A stretch of DNA of 64,000 nt, taken from Lactobacillus equicursoris DSM 19284 = JCM 14600 = CIP 110162 (lineage in GTDB: Bacteria; Bacillota; Bacilli; Lactobacillales; Lactobacillaceae). Made by a program: the position numbers and the translations under genes. This document shows, in pieces, positions 14,083 through 21,276 of this stretch (position 1 is the stretch's first letter; every line of letters starts with the position of its first letter). The DNA is taken from NCBI RefSeq assembly GCF_001434815.1, contig NZ_AZDU01000001.1, positions 1 to 64,000 of the forward strand. Reading direction: 5' to 3'. The notes below the pieces were generated by a model. It was not told where the DNA came from. It saw only the letters and a program-made list of their open reading frames with translations, and ran no database searches.

Positions 14083-14111
14083 AGTATAGCAGTATTTTTC
14101 AAAAGTTTAAA
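14083..14111 (-). promoter_or_regulatory. tdk promoter
   Basis: On the minus strand: -35-like TTTAAA (14106-14111), a 17-bp spacer, and an extended -10, TGC followed by TATACT (14083-14088). The element lies about 32 bp upstream of tdk in the divergent region shared with murT. Confidence 0.6.
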
Positions 14112-14191
14112 AGCTTCGCATTTTATCCACTAAAAAATTCTCTATATGGTAAGATTTACTTTAGCCAAAATGCAAGAATAGGAAGTAAATC

Positions 14192-15544
14192 ATGAGTATC
14201 AAATCAAGCATTGCAACTTTTGCCGGCAAGTCTTCATACTGGTTTTTGCATAACGTCTTAAAGGGCGGCACCAGTTTTCCAGGCAAGCTGGCAATGAAAA
14301 TTGACCCTGAAGTCTTAGAAGACCTGGGCCAAAACTACGAAACCATTATCGTGACAGGGACCAACGGCAAGACCATGACCACGGCCTTGATCACCCAAAC
14401 CCTGAAAGAAAAATACGGCGACATCCTGACCAACCCGTCCGGTTCCAACATGGCCCAAGGGATCGTCACCGCCTTTTTAGCCCACAGCCAAAAGGGCCAA
14501 AGAAAGATTGCGGTTTTGGAAGTCGACGAAGCCAACGTTAAGGCAGTCACGCAATTGGTTCACCCCAAGGCCTTCGTCTTGACCAACATTTTTAGAGACC
14601 AGATGGACCGGTATGGGGAAATCTACACCACTTACGAAAAGATCGTAAACGGGATTAAATTGGCTCCAGAAGCCACCGTCATTGCCAATGGCGATGCCAG
14701 CATCTTCTCTTCCGTTGACCTGCCAAATCCAAAAGTCTACTTTGGCTTTGAAACCGAGAAGGACAAGCCGCAAAATGACTTAAAGGCTGGCGTCAACACC
14801 GATGGAGTCTTATGCCCAAAGTGCAACCATATCCTCCACTACCACGCCATCTCTTATGCCAACTTGGGCGACTTCTTCTGCCCCAACTGCGGCTACAAGC
14901 GGCCAGAATTGACCTACAAGCTGGAAAAAATCAGCGAGCAAACGCCAAGCAAGATTGCCTTTACCATTGATGGACAAGACTTCGCCATCAACATCGGCGG
15001 GACCTACAACATCTACAATGCCTTAGCGGCCTTTGCCTGTGCCCGGGAATTTGACGTTTCCGGGGAAGAAATTGCCCAAGCCTTTGCCAAAAACAAGCGA
15101 ATTTTTGGCCGGCAGGAACTGATCAACTACCAAGGCAAGGAAATCAACATTATCTTGGTAAAAAACCCAGTCGGCTTAAACGAAGTTTTGAGCCTGCTCA
15201 ATACCGAAGAAGAGCCATACACCCTGGCTGCCCTCTTAAACGCCCACCACGCCGATGGGATCGACACCAGCTGGATCTGGGACGGGGACTTTGAAAGCCT
15301 GGAAAAGGAAAAAATCAAGCAAATCATTGTCGGCGGCGAGCGGCACAAGGATATGGACTTCCGCTTGAAGGTTGCCGGCTTTGATCCAGCAATCATGACG
15401 GTGGAAGCCGACTTTGATCAGTTGCCAGATGCCTTTACCAAGGCTGAGACTAAGAAGGTTTACGTTTTGTCCACCTACACGGCCATGCTCCACTTGCGGC
15501 AAATCTTTACCGACAAGGGCGTCTTGAAGCGGCGAATCAACTAA
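14192..15544 (+). CDS. murT: Lipid II isoglutaminyl synthase, MurT subunit
   Basis: Mur-ligase-like subunit (450 aa) that activates the D-glutamate carboxylate of lipid II with ATP, for amidation to D-isoglutamine by GatD. The P-loop is TGTNGKTMTTALI; the zinc ribbon characteristic of MurT is visible as CPKCNH and CPNCGY; the C-terminal DUF1727 region includes KNPVGLNEVL. The ATG follows AGGAAGTAAATC. Unusually, the glutamine amidotransferase gene gatD, normally adjacent and co-transcribed, does not follow: only 26 bp separate the stop from a terminator. Confidence 0.93.
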   Translation: MSIKSSIATFAGKSSYWFLHNVLKGGTSFPGKLAMKIDPEVLEDLGQNYETIIVTGTNGKTMTTALITQTLKEKYGDILTNPSGSNMAQGIVTAFLAHSQKGQRKIAVLEVDEANVKAVTQLVHPKAFVLTNIFRDQMDRYGEIYTTYEKIVNGIKLAPEATVIANGDASIFSSVDLPNPKVYFGFETEKDKPQNDLKAGVNTDGVLCPKCNHILHYHAISYANLGDFFCPNCGYKRPELTYKLEKISEQTPSKIAFTIDGQDFAINIGGTYNIYNALAAFACAREFDVSGEEIAQAFAKNKRIFGRQELINYQGKEINIILVKNPVGLNEVLSLLNTEEEPYTLAALLNAHHADGIDTSWIWDGDFESLEKEKIKQIIVGGERHKDMDFRLKVAGFDPAIMTVEADFDQLPDAFTKAETKKVYVLSTYTAMLHLRQIFTDKGVLKRRIN

Positions 15545-15570
15545 TAAATCCCCATATTTTAAACCCATAG

Positions 15571-15602
15571 AAAAAGCTAGATCATTGATCTAGCTTTTTC
15601 TT
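15571..15602. terminator. Bidirectional terminator between murT and the small membrane gene
   Basis: The stem AAAAAGCTAGATC/GATCTAGCTTTTT has A and T runs on both sides. It can end murT on the plus strand and the 92-aa gene on the minus strand. Confidence 0.85.
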
Positions 15603-15631
15603 TTGCCTTTAGCAAGTTGCTAAATTAGTTA

Positions 15632-15910
15632 CTAAATAGCTGTCGTCATTACTGCAATCAAGGTCACAATCGCCACAAGTAAAGCTGCCTGGGCAACCGT
15701 CCGGTAGGTCCGGGCTTCTTTGACCTTGTTCTTAAAAATTAGGCTCAAGGCCATTTCGATCACAGCGATCAATAGAGCGGCAATTACTGTTAAGGCATAA
15801 TACGGCTGCATCCGACTGTTAAAGCGGCCAAGAATAATGATCAAAATACCGTAAACGGCCAGAATGATGTAGCTAATCTGCTTCTTGCTCAGCTTCTTTG
15901 TTTTTTTCAC
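15632..15910 (-). CDS. Small membrane protein of unknown function
   Basis: This 92-aa protein has a basic N-terminus (MKKTKKLSKKQ) and three hydrophobic helices (about residues 12-28, 36-58 and 72-90) separated by short basic linkers. I do not recognise a family. The start is a GTG with AGGAG 6 nt upstream. It lies downstream of the class C beta-lactamase-fold gene with a 26-bp gap and may be co-transcribed with it. The strong ribosome site and the terminator immediately downstream support a real gene. Confidence 0.7.
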   Translation of the reverse strand: MKKTKKLSKKQISYIILAVYGILIIILGRFNSRMQPYYALTVIAALLIAVIEMALSLIFKNKVKEARTYRTVAQAALLVAIVTLIAVMTTAI

Positions 15911-15936
15911 GAAAATCTCCTTTGGTGTATGGTTTT

Positions 15937-16941
15937 CTACTTATTTTCTGCCAAAAAGGCGTGAATGATCCGGCTCCGCATGGTCAAAAAGGCCTGGTTG
16001 TGCCGGGTAGGGTGAACCCGGTTGGTCAGCAAGATCAGCCCTGACTGCTTGACGCGGTCAAAGAGGATCAAGGTGCCGGTATAGCCGGTGTGGTAGATCA
16101 AAGGGTAGTTTTTTTCAGGATCAAAAATGAGGTTCCAGCCCCAAGACCGCTCCTTTAACCCAGCTGGCGTCTTGACCTGGTAGAGGTCTTTTACGCTTTG
16201 CTTGTTTAAAAAAGGCAAATCTCTAACGCCCATATAGCCCTGGCCCAGCTTGACCAAGTCTTCCATTACGGAAAAAAGTCCCGCTGACCCGCAGCGCTTG
16301 CCCAGCTGCTGGGCCTTGGGGTCATGGACAATTCCTTGCAAGACCTGCCCATGAGCGAGTTCTGTCGGCACGCATTCAGCCTTGGGCGGGTCAAAAGTGG
16401 TTTCCGTCAATCCCATTGGCTGAATCACCCGCTCCATGGCTAATTCTTGGACGGGCTGGCCAGTCAGCCGCTCTAGAGCTAGGCCCAGCAAGACGAAGTT
16501 GGTATCGGCATAGCGGACGACCCGGTTAAACTCGCTGGTCACCGGCAAGGAGATAATGGCAGAGGCCAGCTCTTCCCCTGACAATCGGTCCCGGTTGGGG
16601 ATCCAGCCCTTGATGCCAGAAGTATGGGTGAGTAGGTGGCGAATCTCTACCCGGCGATCCTGAAATTCAGGAATAAACTTTTGCAAGGGATCGGAAAAGG
16701 CCATCCGCCCCGCTTCGACTTCTTGCAAAACTAACGGCGTCGTTGCTAGCACCTTGGTGCAGCTGGCCAAATCATAGTAGGCAAAGGGGCTGAGCTGGGT
16801 GATTTGGGGATAGATGCTGGCAAAGCCCACCGTAGACGCAAAGACCTGCTGACCCTTTAAGAAGGCATAGTTGACGCCAGGCACGATCCGCTCTGAGGCT
16901 AGCGCCTCAATCAGGGTCTGGGTTTTGGGAAAATAAATCAT
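15937..16941 (-). CDS. Serine hydrolase, class C beta-lactamase fold
   Basis: This 334-aa protein is of the Beta-lactamase (PF00144-type) family, which includes esterases, D-aminopeptidases and penicillin-binding-like enzymes. The catalytic serine and lysine are in SCTK within YYDLASCTKVLA; the tyrosine motif is YAD within VVRYADTNFVLLG; the third motif is HTG in IYHTGYTGTL. No signal peptide or anchor is visible, so it is probably cytoplasmic. A paralogue with the same motifs lies at 54240-55232. The substrate cannot be told from sequence. The ATG follows AAAGGAGGCAAGG. Confidence 0.87.
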   Translation of the reverse strand: MIYFPKTQTLIEALASERIVPGVNYAFLKGQQVFASTVGFASIYPQITQLSPFAYYDLASCTKVLATTPLVLQEVEAGRMAFSDPLQKFIPEFQDRRVEIRHLLTHTSGIKGWIPNRDRLSGEELASAIISLPVTSEFNRVVRYADTNFVLLGLALERLTGQPVQELAMERVIQPMGLTETTFDPPKAECVPTELAHGQVLQGIVHDPKAQQLGKRCGSAGLFSVMEDLVKLGQGYMGVRDLPFLNKQSVKDLYQVKTPAGLKERSWGWNLIFDPEKNYPLIYHTGYTGTLILFDRVKQSGLILLTNRVHPTRHNQAFLTMRSRIIHAFLAENK

Positions 16942-17056
16942 CCTTGCCTCCTTTATGCGAAAGATAAAACTATGATCTATTATAAGCTATTGGCGCAAAT
17001 CTTTATCACTTTTTTCACCATCTTGAAAAAACTTTTGCTTTTTTCTGCCTGATAAC

Positions 17057-17085
17057 TTGACTTTCTTTTCTAAAAAAAGCATAAT
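17057..17085 (+). promoter_or_regulatory. Promoter of the tRNA-Glu/tRNA-Gln unit
   Basis: TTGACT (17057-17062) and CATAAT (17080-17085) are separated by 17 bp and lie 30 bp before the first tRNA base. Confidence 0.6.
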
Positions 17086-17114
17086 AATAAACGTCGGTGA
17101 TGAACACTGAACTT

Positions 17115-17186
17115 CGCCCGTTGGTCAAGTGGTTAAGACGCTACCCTCTCAAGGTGGAGTCATGAGTTCAATTCTCGTACGGGTGA
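17115..17186 (+). tRNA. tRNA-Glu (anticodon CTC)
   Basis: A 72-nt cloverleaf. The acceptor stem pairs CGCCCGT with ACGGGTG, the anticodon stem pairs CTACC with GGTGG around the loop CTCTCAA, so the anticodon is CTC (reads GAG). The T arm pairs ATGAG with CTCGT. The 3' CCA is not encoded. It resembles Bacilli tRNA-Glu in the D-arm (GGTCAAGTGGTTAAGAC). It is followed 6 bp on by tRNA-Gln. Confidence 0.93.
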
Positions 17187-17192
17187 TTTTAC

Positions 17193-17265
17193 TGCGATGT
17201 AGCCAAATTGGTAAGGCAGTGGACTCTGAATCCATAATGTTCCGGTTCGAGCCCGGACATCGCAA
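17193..17265 (+). tRNA. tRNA-Gln (anticodon CTG)
   Basis: The acceptor stem pairs TGCGATG with CATCGCA. The anticodon arm GTGGA-CTCTGAA-TCCAT gives anticodon CTG, reading CAG. T-loop GTTCGAG is canonical and the CCA end is not encoded. Together with the Glu CTC gene upstream it supplies decoding of G-ending codons, consistent with GC-rich third positions in the neighbouring genes. Confidence 0.93.
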
Positions 17266-17272
17266 TAAAGAT

Positions 17273-17306
17273 AAAAGCGAAGCTTGTAATCAAGCTTCGC
17301 TTTTTT
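17273..17306. terminator. Bidirectional terminator after the tRNAs and oppA-like gene
   Basis: AAAAGCGAAGCTTG and CAAGCTTCGCTTTTTT form a long perfect stem with a TAAT loop. It ends the tRNA unit on the plus strand and the OppA-type gene on the minus strand. Confidence 0.88.
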
Positions 17307-17339
17307 GTTATCTTCTAGACTTTTTTGTTAAGGACTCAG

Positions 17340-18944
17340 CTATTTGATGTAGGCATTCTTGAAGTCCCAGTCAGCCCGGGTGCAGAGCCATCCCTTAACG
17401 TTTGGCCGAATCATCCATGCATCGTCTTCGTAGTAGACTGGTACCACGCCGCAGTCCTTTAGCATGATGCTTTCAGCCTGGCTCATGTCCTTCATCCGCT
17501 CGTTTTGATCATTGGTGGCCTTTGAAGCCTTGATCAAGCGGTCGTATTCACTGTTCTTCCAAGAGCCATAGTTAGAAGCGTTGGCACTGGTCAGCAATTC
17601 CAAGAAGGAAATTGGGTCGCCAAAGTCCGCTATCCAATCAGACCCACAGAGCTGGAAGTTGCCGTTTTCCCGGCGAGCCAGTCTAGTCTTAAATGGCACG
17701 CTGGTAACCGTTAGTTTGAGGCCTGACAAGTTGCTTTCCAGCATACTTTGGAGAGCTTCCCCGGTCTTCTTGGCTGAGTCCGTGTCACTGGTCAAGAGGT
17801 TTAAAGTGAGTGAGCTCTTGCCCAGTTCAGCCAGCCCCTTCTTCCAGTACTTCTTAGCCAGACTAGGATTGTAGGTCGCCATCTTCTTAGCACTTGCATC
17901 AATCATGCTCGTGTAGTCCTCGCCGTTCACCTTGGTCAAGTCCTTGGCCGTGTAGGTGTTGGCTGGCAGGTTGTTGCCGCCTAAGATGCTGGTCAGGTTC
18001 TTGCGGTTGATAGACAGAGAAATCGCCTTCCGGATATTGGCGTTAGCCAGGTTTTGGTTCTTTTCGTTTAATTCCAGATAGTAGGTCCCGCCATTTGCTA
18101 GGCTATGGTAGGCGGACTTACCCTTAAACTGCTTGGTCAGATTGGAGTCTAGGCCAAAGCCGTCCAGCTTGTTTGATTCATAGAGGTTGTAAGCCGTTGA
18201 TGGGGTCTTGTTAACCGAGTAGCTGATCTGGTTCAACTTGACGCTGGACTTGTCCCAATACTTGCTGTTTTTCTCCAGCTTCCAAGATAAATTAGAGCCG
18301 GTCCAGCCCTTTTGAACAAATGGCCCGTTGTAAGCCATATACTTGGATGCCGTCCCGTACTTATCGCCGTACTTCTTGACCGCTTTTTCTTGTTGCGGGA
18401 AGAAGACTGGGAAGGCCATCAGGTCCTTAAAATAGGCCATTCTCTTCTCTAGAGTGACGACCAGCTGATACTTGCCCACAGCCTTGATACCGAGGCTAGA
18501 AACCGGCTTTTTGCCGTTTTGAATGCTGTCGGCATTCTTGATCCCGGAAAAGAGGTAGGCATATTCTGACTCGGTCTTGGGGTTAACGGTTCTGCTCCAA
18601 GAATAGACAAAGTCCTTCGCCGTCACCGGGCTGCCGTCGCTCCAAGTGGATTTACGCAAATTAAAGGTATAAGTCAAGCCATCTTTAGAAACTGTTGCAC
18701 TGGTAGCCAGGCCTGGCGTTTGCCCATTCTTGCTGCTCCGGTACAAGCCTTCCATGGTGTTGACCATTTGAGTAAAGCTGACGACATCAGTTGCCTTGGA
18801 GGGGTCCATCGTAGTGATTTCCCCAGCTACCGACCAGCTCAAATCCTGCTTGCTGGAGCTGCTCTTCTTTGAACTGCCACAAGCTGTCAAGGCCGTCGCT
18901 GCTAATAGCACTGCCCCAGCTTGCCAAAACTTCTTCCGCTTCAT
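17340..18944 (-). CDS. Peptide ABC transporter substrate-binding lipoprotein (OppA-like)
   Basis: Extracellular solute-binding protein of family 5 (SBP_bac_5), 534 aa, that presents oligopeptides to an Opp/Dpp importer. It has a basic N-terminus, a hydrophobic stretch and a lipobox LTAC (cleavage before Cys), followed by a serine/lysine linker. The family signature is near NTMEGLYRSSKNG and DGLTYTFNLRKSTWSDG. No permease or ATPase gene is adjacent, so it must work with a transporter encoded elsewhere. I place the start at the ATG at 18944, 8 nt after AAAGGAG; a GTG three codons earlier abuts that site. Confidence 0.9.
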   Translation of the reverse strand: MKRKKFWQAGAVLLAATALTACGSSKKSSSSKQDLSWSVAGEITTMDPSKATDVVSFTQMVNTMEGLYRSSKNGQTPGLATSATVSKDGLTYTFNLRKSTWSDGSPVTAKDFVYSWSRTVNPKTESEYAYLFSGIKNADSIQNGKKPVSSLGIKAVGKYQLVVTLEKRMAYFKDLMAFPVFFPQQEKAVKKYGDKYGTASKYMAYNGPFVQKGWTGSNLSWKLEKNSKYWDKSSVKLNQISYSVNKTPSTAYNLYESNKLDGFGLDSNLTKQFKGKSAYHSLANGGTYYLELNEKNQNLANANIRKAISLSINRKNLTSILGGNNLPANTYTAKDLTKVNGEDYTSMIDASAKKMATYNPSLAKKYWKKGLAELGKSSLTLNLLTSDTDSAKKTGEALQSMLESNLSGLKLTVTSVPFKTRLARRENGNFQLCGSDWIADFGDPISFLELLTSANASNYGSWKNSEYDRLIKASKATNDQNERMKDMSQAESIMLKDCGVVPVYYEDDAWMIRPNVKGWLCTRADWDFKNAYIK

Positions 18945-18984
18945 CTTTTTCACTCCTTTTTCATCATTTTACAATCACAATCCA

Positions 18985-19012
18985 TAAGGGATTATTTGCT
19001 GTATCCCCTTAC
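18985..19012. promoter_or_regulatory. Inverted repeat in the oppA-like leader
   Basis: The imperfect inverted repeat AAGGGAT/ATCCCCTT with a 10-nt loop lies about 45-65 bp upstream of the lipoprotein gene, near AT-rich promoter-like sequence. It could be an operator or a leader hairpin. No regulator is assigned. Confidence 0.35.
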
Positions 19013-19087
19013 ATTCTATGTTATACTTTTACATTTTTATTTCAAGAGCGAAAAAGTAAGTAAAAAGTAAAGATTTTTGACCAAAAA

Positions 19088-19120
19088 GAAAAAGAGCAAA
19101 GCATTTGCTTTGCTCTTTTC
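19088..19120 (-). terminator. Terminator of pgi
   Basis: The stem AAAGAGCAAAGCA/TGCTTTGCTCTTT with a short loop lies 30 bp past the pgi stop and is followed on the minus strand by TTTCTTTTT. Confidence 0.85.
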
Positions 19121-19149
19121 ATTGCTAAGATGTTAATCTTTTCGCTTGA

Positions 19150-20490
19150 TTACAGGCGGCTTGCCAATTCGTCGTGCAAGTCTTCGTAGCCTGGCTTGTT
19201 CAGTAAACCAAACATGTTGCGCTTGTAAGCTTCAACGCCTGGTTGGTTGAATGGGTTGATCCCGTTCAAGTAGCCGGAGATTGCTACTGACAATTCGAAC
19301 CAGTAGATCAAGTAGCCCAAAGTGTGTTCAGTTTGGTCGGCAATGTTCACAGTCATTACTGGAACGCCACCGTCAGTGTGGGCCAAGACAACGCCTTCGT
19401 AAGCACGGTCGTTTACGTAGTTCATGGTCTTGCCTGACAAGAAGTTCAATTGGTCCAAGTTGCTTTCGTCACTTGGGATTTCAACGTCAGCGCGTGGGCC
19501 AGCAACCCGGACTACAGTTTCCATCAAGTTGCGACGACCTTCTTGGATGTATTGACCAAGTGAGTGCAAGTCAGTGGTGAAGTTAGCACTTGATGGGTAG
19601 ATGCCCTTTTGGTCCTTGCCTTCTGATTCACCCATCAATTGCTTCCACCATTCACCAAACATTCTGATGCTTGGTTCGTAGTTTTCAAGGAGTTCAGTAG
19701 TGAAGCCCTTGCGGTAGAGAATGTTTCTCAAAGCTGCGTATTGGTAAGGTGAGTCCTTAGTTACGTCGGCGTCAGTGTAAGCAGCGCGGGCGTCTGCAGC
19801 ACCTTGCATCAAAGCGTCGATGTCGCAGCCAGCAGCAGCGATTGGCAATAAACCAACAGCTGACAAAACGCTGAAACGACCACCAACGTCATCTGGAACT
19901 ACGAATTCTTCATAGCCTTCAGCGTCGGCTTCAGTCTTCAAGGCACCCTTCTTGCGGTCAGTGGTTGCGTAGATACGCTTAGCTGCTTCTTCCTTGCCGT
20001 ACTTTTCAATCAGCTTAGCCTTTAAAACGCGGAAGGCAACTGATGGTTCAGTAGTGGTACCTGACTTAGAAATGATGTTCAAGGAGAAGTCCTTGTCGCC
20101 CAGCCAGTTGATCAAGTCTGACAAGTAAGTGCCTGACAAAGAGTTGCCGCAGAAGACAACCTTTGGATAGTCACTCTTTTCAGCCATGTAGAAGGATGAG
20201 TTCAAGAATTCAATAGCGGCTTGGGCACCCAAGTATGAGCCACCGATACCGATACCGATCAAAACGTCTGAGTCGCTTTGGATCTTCTTGGCTGCCTTCT
20301 TGATTCTGGCAAATTCGTCCTTATCATAGTCAACTGGCAGGTCTAACCAGCCGCGGAAGTCGTTGCCGGCACCAGTGCCGTCGCGGAGTTCCTTGTCAAC
20401 TGCGTTAACCATTGCTTGCATTTCCTTCAGTTCGTTGTCGTGAACAAAAGGAGTTAACTTACTACTATCAAAACTAACTACACTATTCAT
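19150..20490 (-). CDS. pgi: Glucose-6-phosphate isomerase
   Basis: Interconverts glucose 6-phosphate and fructose 6-phosphate in glycolysis (446 aa, the Gram-positive type). The sugar-phosphate sites are seen in [16 protein letters not shown] and [16 protein letters not shown]; the catalytic region includes [16 protein letters not shown] and the C-terminal [11 protein letters not shown] place the start at the ATG at 20490 ([11 protein letters not shown]), about 10 nt after GAGGAAG; the GTG six codons upstream overlaps that ribosome site. It is a single-gene unit with its own terminator. Confidence 0.97.
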   Translation of the reverse strand: MNSVVSFDSSKLTPFVHDNELKEMQAMVNAVDKELRDGTGAGNDFRGWLDLPVDYDKDEFARIKKAAKKIQSDSDVLIGIGIGGSYLGAQAAIEFLNSSFYMAEKSDYPKVVFCGNSLSGTYLSDLINWLGDKDFSLNIISKSGTTTEPSVAFRVLKAKLIEKYGKEEAAKRIYATTDRKKGALKTEADAEGYEEFVVPDDVGGRFSVLSAVGLLPIAAAGCDIDALMQGAADARAAYTDADVTKDSPYQYAALRNILYRKGFTTELLENYEPSIRMFGEWWKQLMGESEGKDQKGIYPSSANFTTDLHSLGQYIQEGRRNLMETVVRVAGPRADVEIPSDESNLDQLNFLSGKTMNYVNDRAYEGVVLAHTDGGVPVMTVNIADQTEHTLGYLIYWFELSVAISGYLNGINPFNQPGVEAYKRNMFGLLNKPGYEDLHDELASRL

Positions 20491-20550
20491 TGATTTATGC
20501 TTCCTCACTAGAAAATGTTAAATAAATCATTCACAAGATAATAGTATCAT

Positions 20551-21129
20551 TTATACCCTTACATTGCTAGTCTTTTTGCGATTTTTTACACAAATTTGAA
20601 CTAGCTTGTAAAGGCTATACCCTAATAATACACCGCAAGTGTTAAAAAAGACATCATCGACATCGCTCACTCCGGTTAAAAGTAAAAATTGTAAAATTTC
20701 GATCGAAATTGAGCTTAGCATCCCGCTGATCAGTACCCGCCAAAAGCAGGCTTTTTGCCGCAAAAGGTTGGGGACCAGGAGACCAAAAGGCACAAAGGCC
20801 AAAATATTTCCCAGGGAATTATAGTAAAAGTCGACCTTGCTTGGGGCATAAATCATCTTCCAGGTATTTTTTAAAAAGACAAAATTGACATTGTCTAGGC
20901 TCCGGTCCCAGTGGAAGTTGAGTTCCCACGGGAAGTAGGTATAACGGAAGGTCGTCAGCATCAAAACCAAGATGAAGTAAAAGGCAAAGAGCCAAACGCC
21001 AAATTCTGATTGAACCGATCTTCTTTTCCGGATCAGCAAGAGCCAACAAAGCCGCACCAGGGCAAAGTGATTGATACTGGTCGCGTACCGGCTTGCCAAA
21101 AAGCTGTATAAGGGTCCTAAAAATAACAT
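20551..21129 (-). CDS. VanZ-family membrane protein
   Basis: About 192 aa with five hydrophobic segments and the VanZ-like pattern of a loop carrying NVLKNTW-type polar residues, then a helix with LGNILAFVPFGLLVP and a later SISIEILQFLLLTGVSDVDDVFFNTCGVLLGY, which is the hallmark of the family. VanZ itself is linked to teicoplanin resistance; most homologues have unknown roles in the cell envelope. The start is uncertain: no strong ribosome site precedes either the ATG at 21129 or the GTG at 21138. Another VanZ-family gene lies at 34407-34919. Confidence 0.82.
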   Translation of the reverse strand: MLFLGPLYSFLASRYATSINHFALVRLCWLLLIRKRRSVQSEFGVWLFAFYFILVLMLTTFRYTYFPWELNFHWDRSLDNVNFVFLKNTWKMIYAPSKVDFYYNSLGNILAFVPFGLLVPNLLRQKACFWRVLISGMLSSISIEILQFLLLTGVSDVDDVFFNTCGVLLGYSLYKLVQICVKNRKKTSNVRV

Positions 21130-21276
21130 CTGCACCAAGCCAATCTTTTAAAGTCTGAAGTCAATTATACAAGTTTTTGACAGGGAGTTTTTTAAGAAAG
21201 GGATAACTCTTAAGAAATATTTGTCTATTTTTCCGCCAACCAGTAAAATTAAGACAGAATACAAGGAGAAATAATT

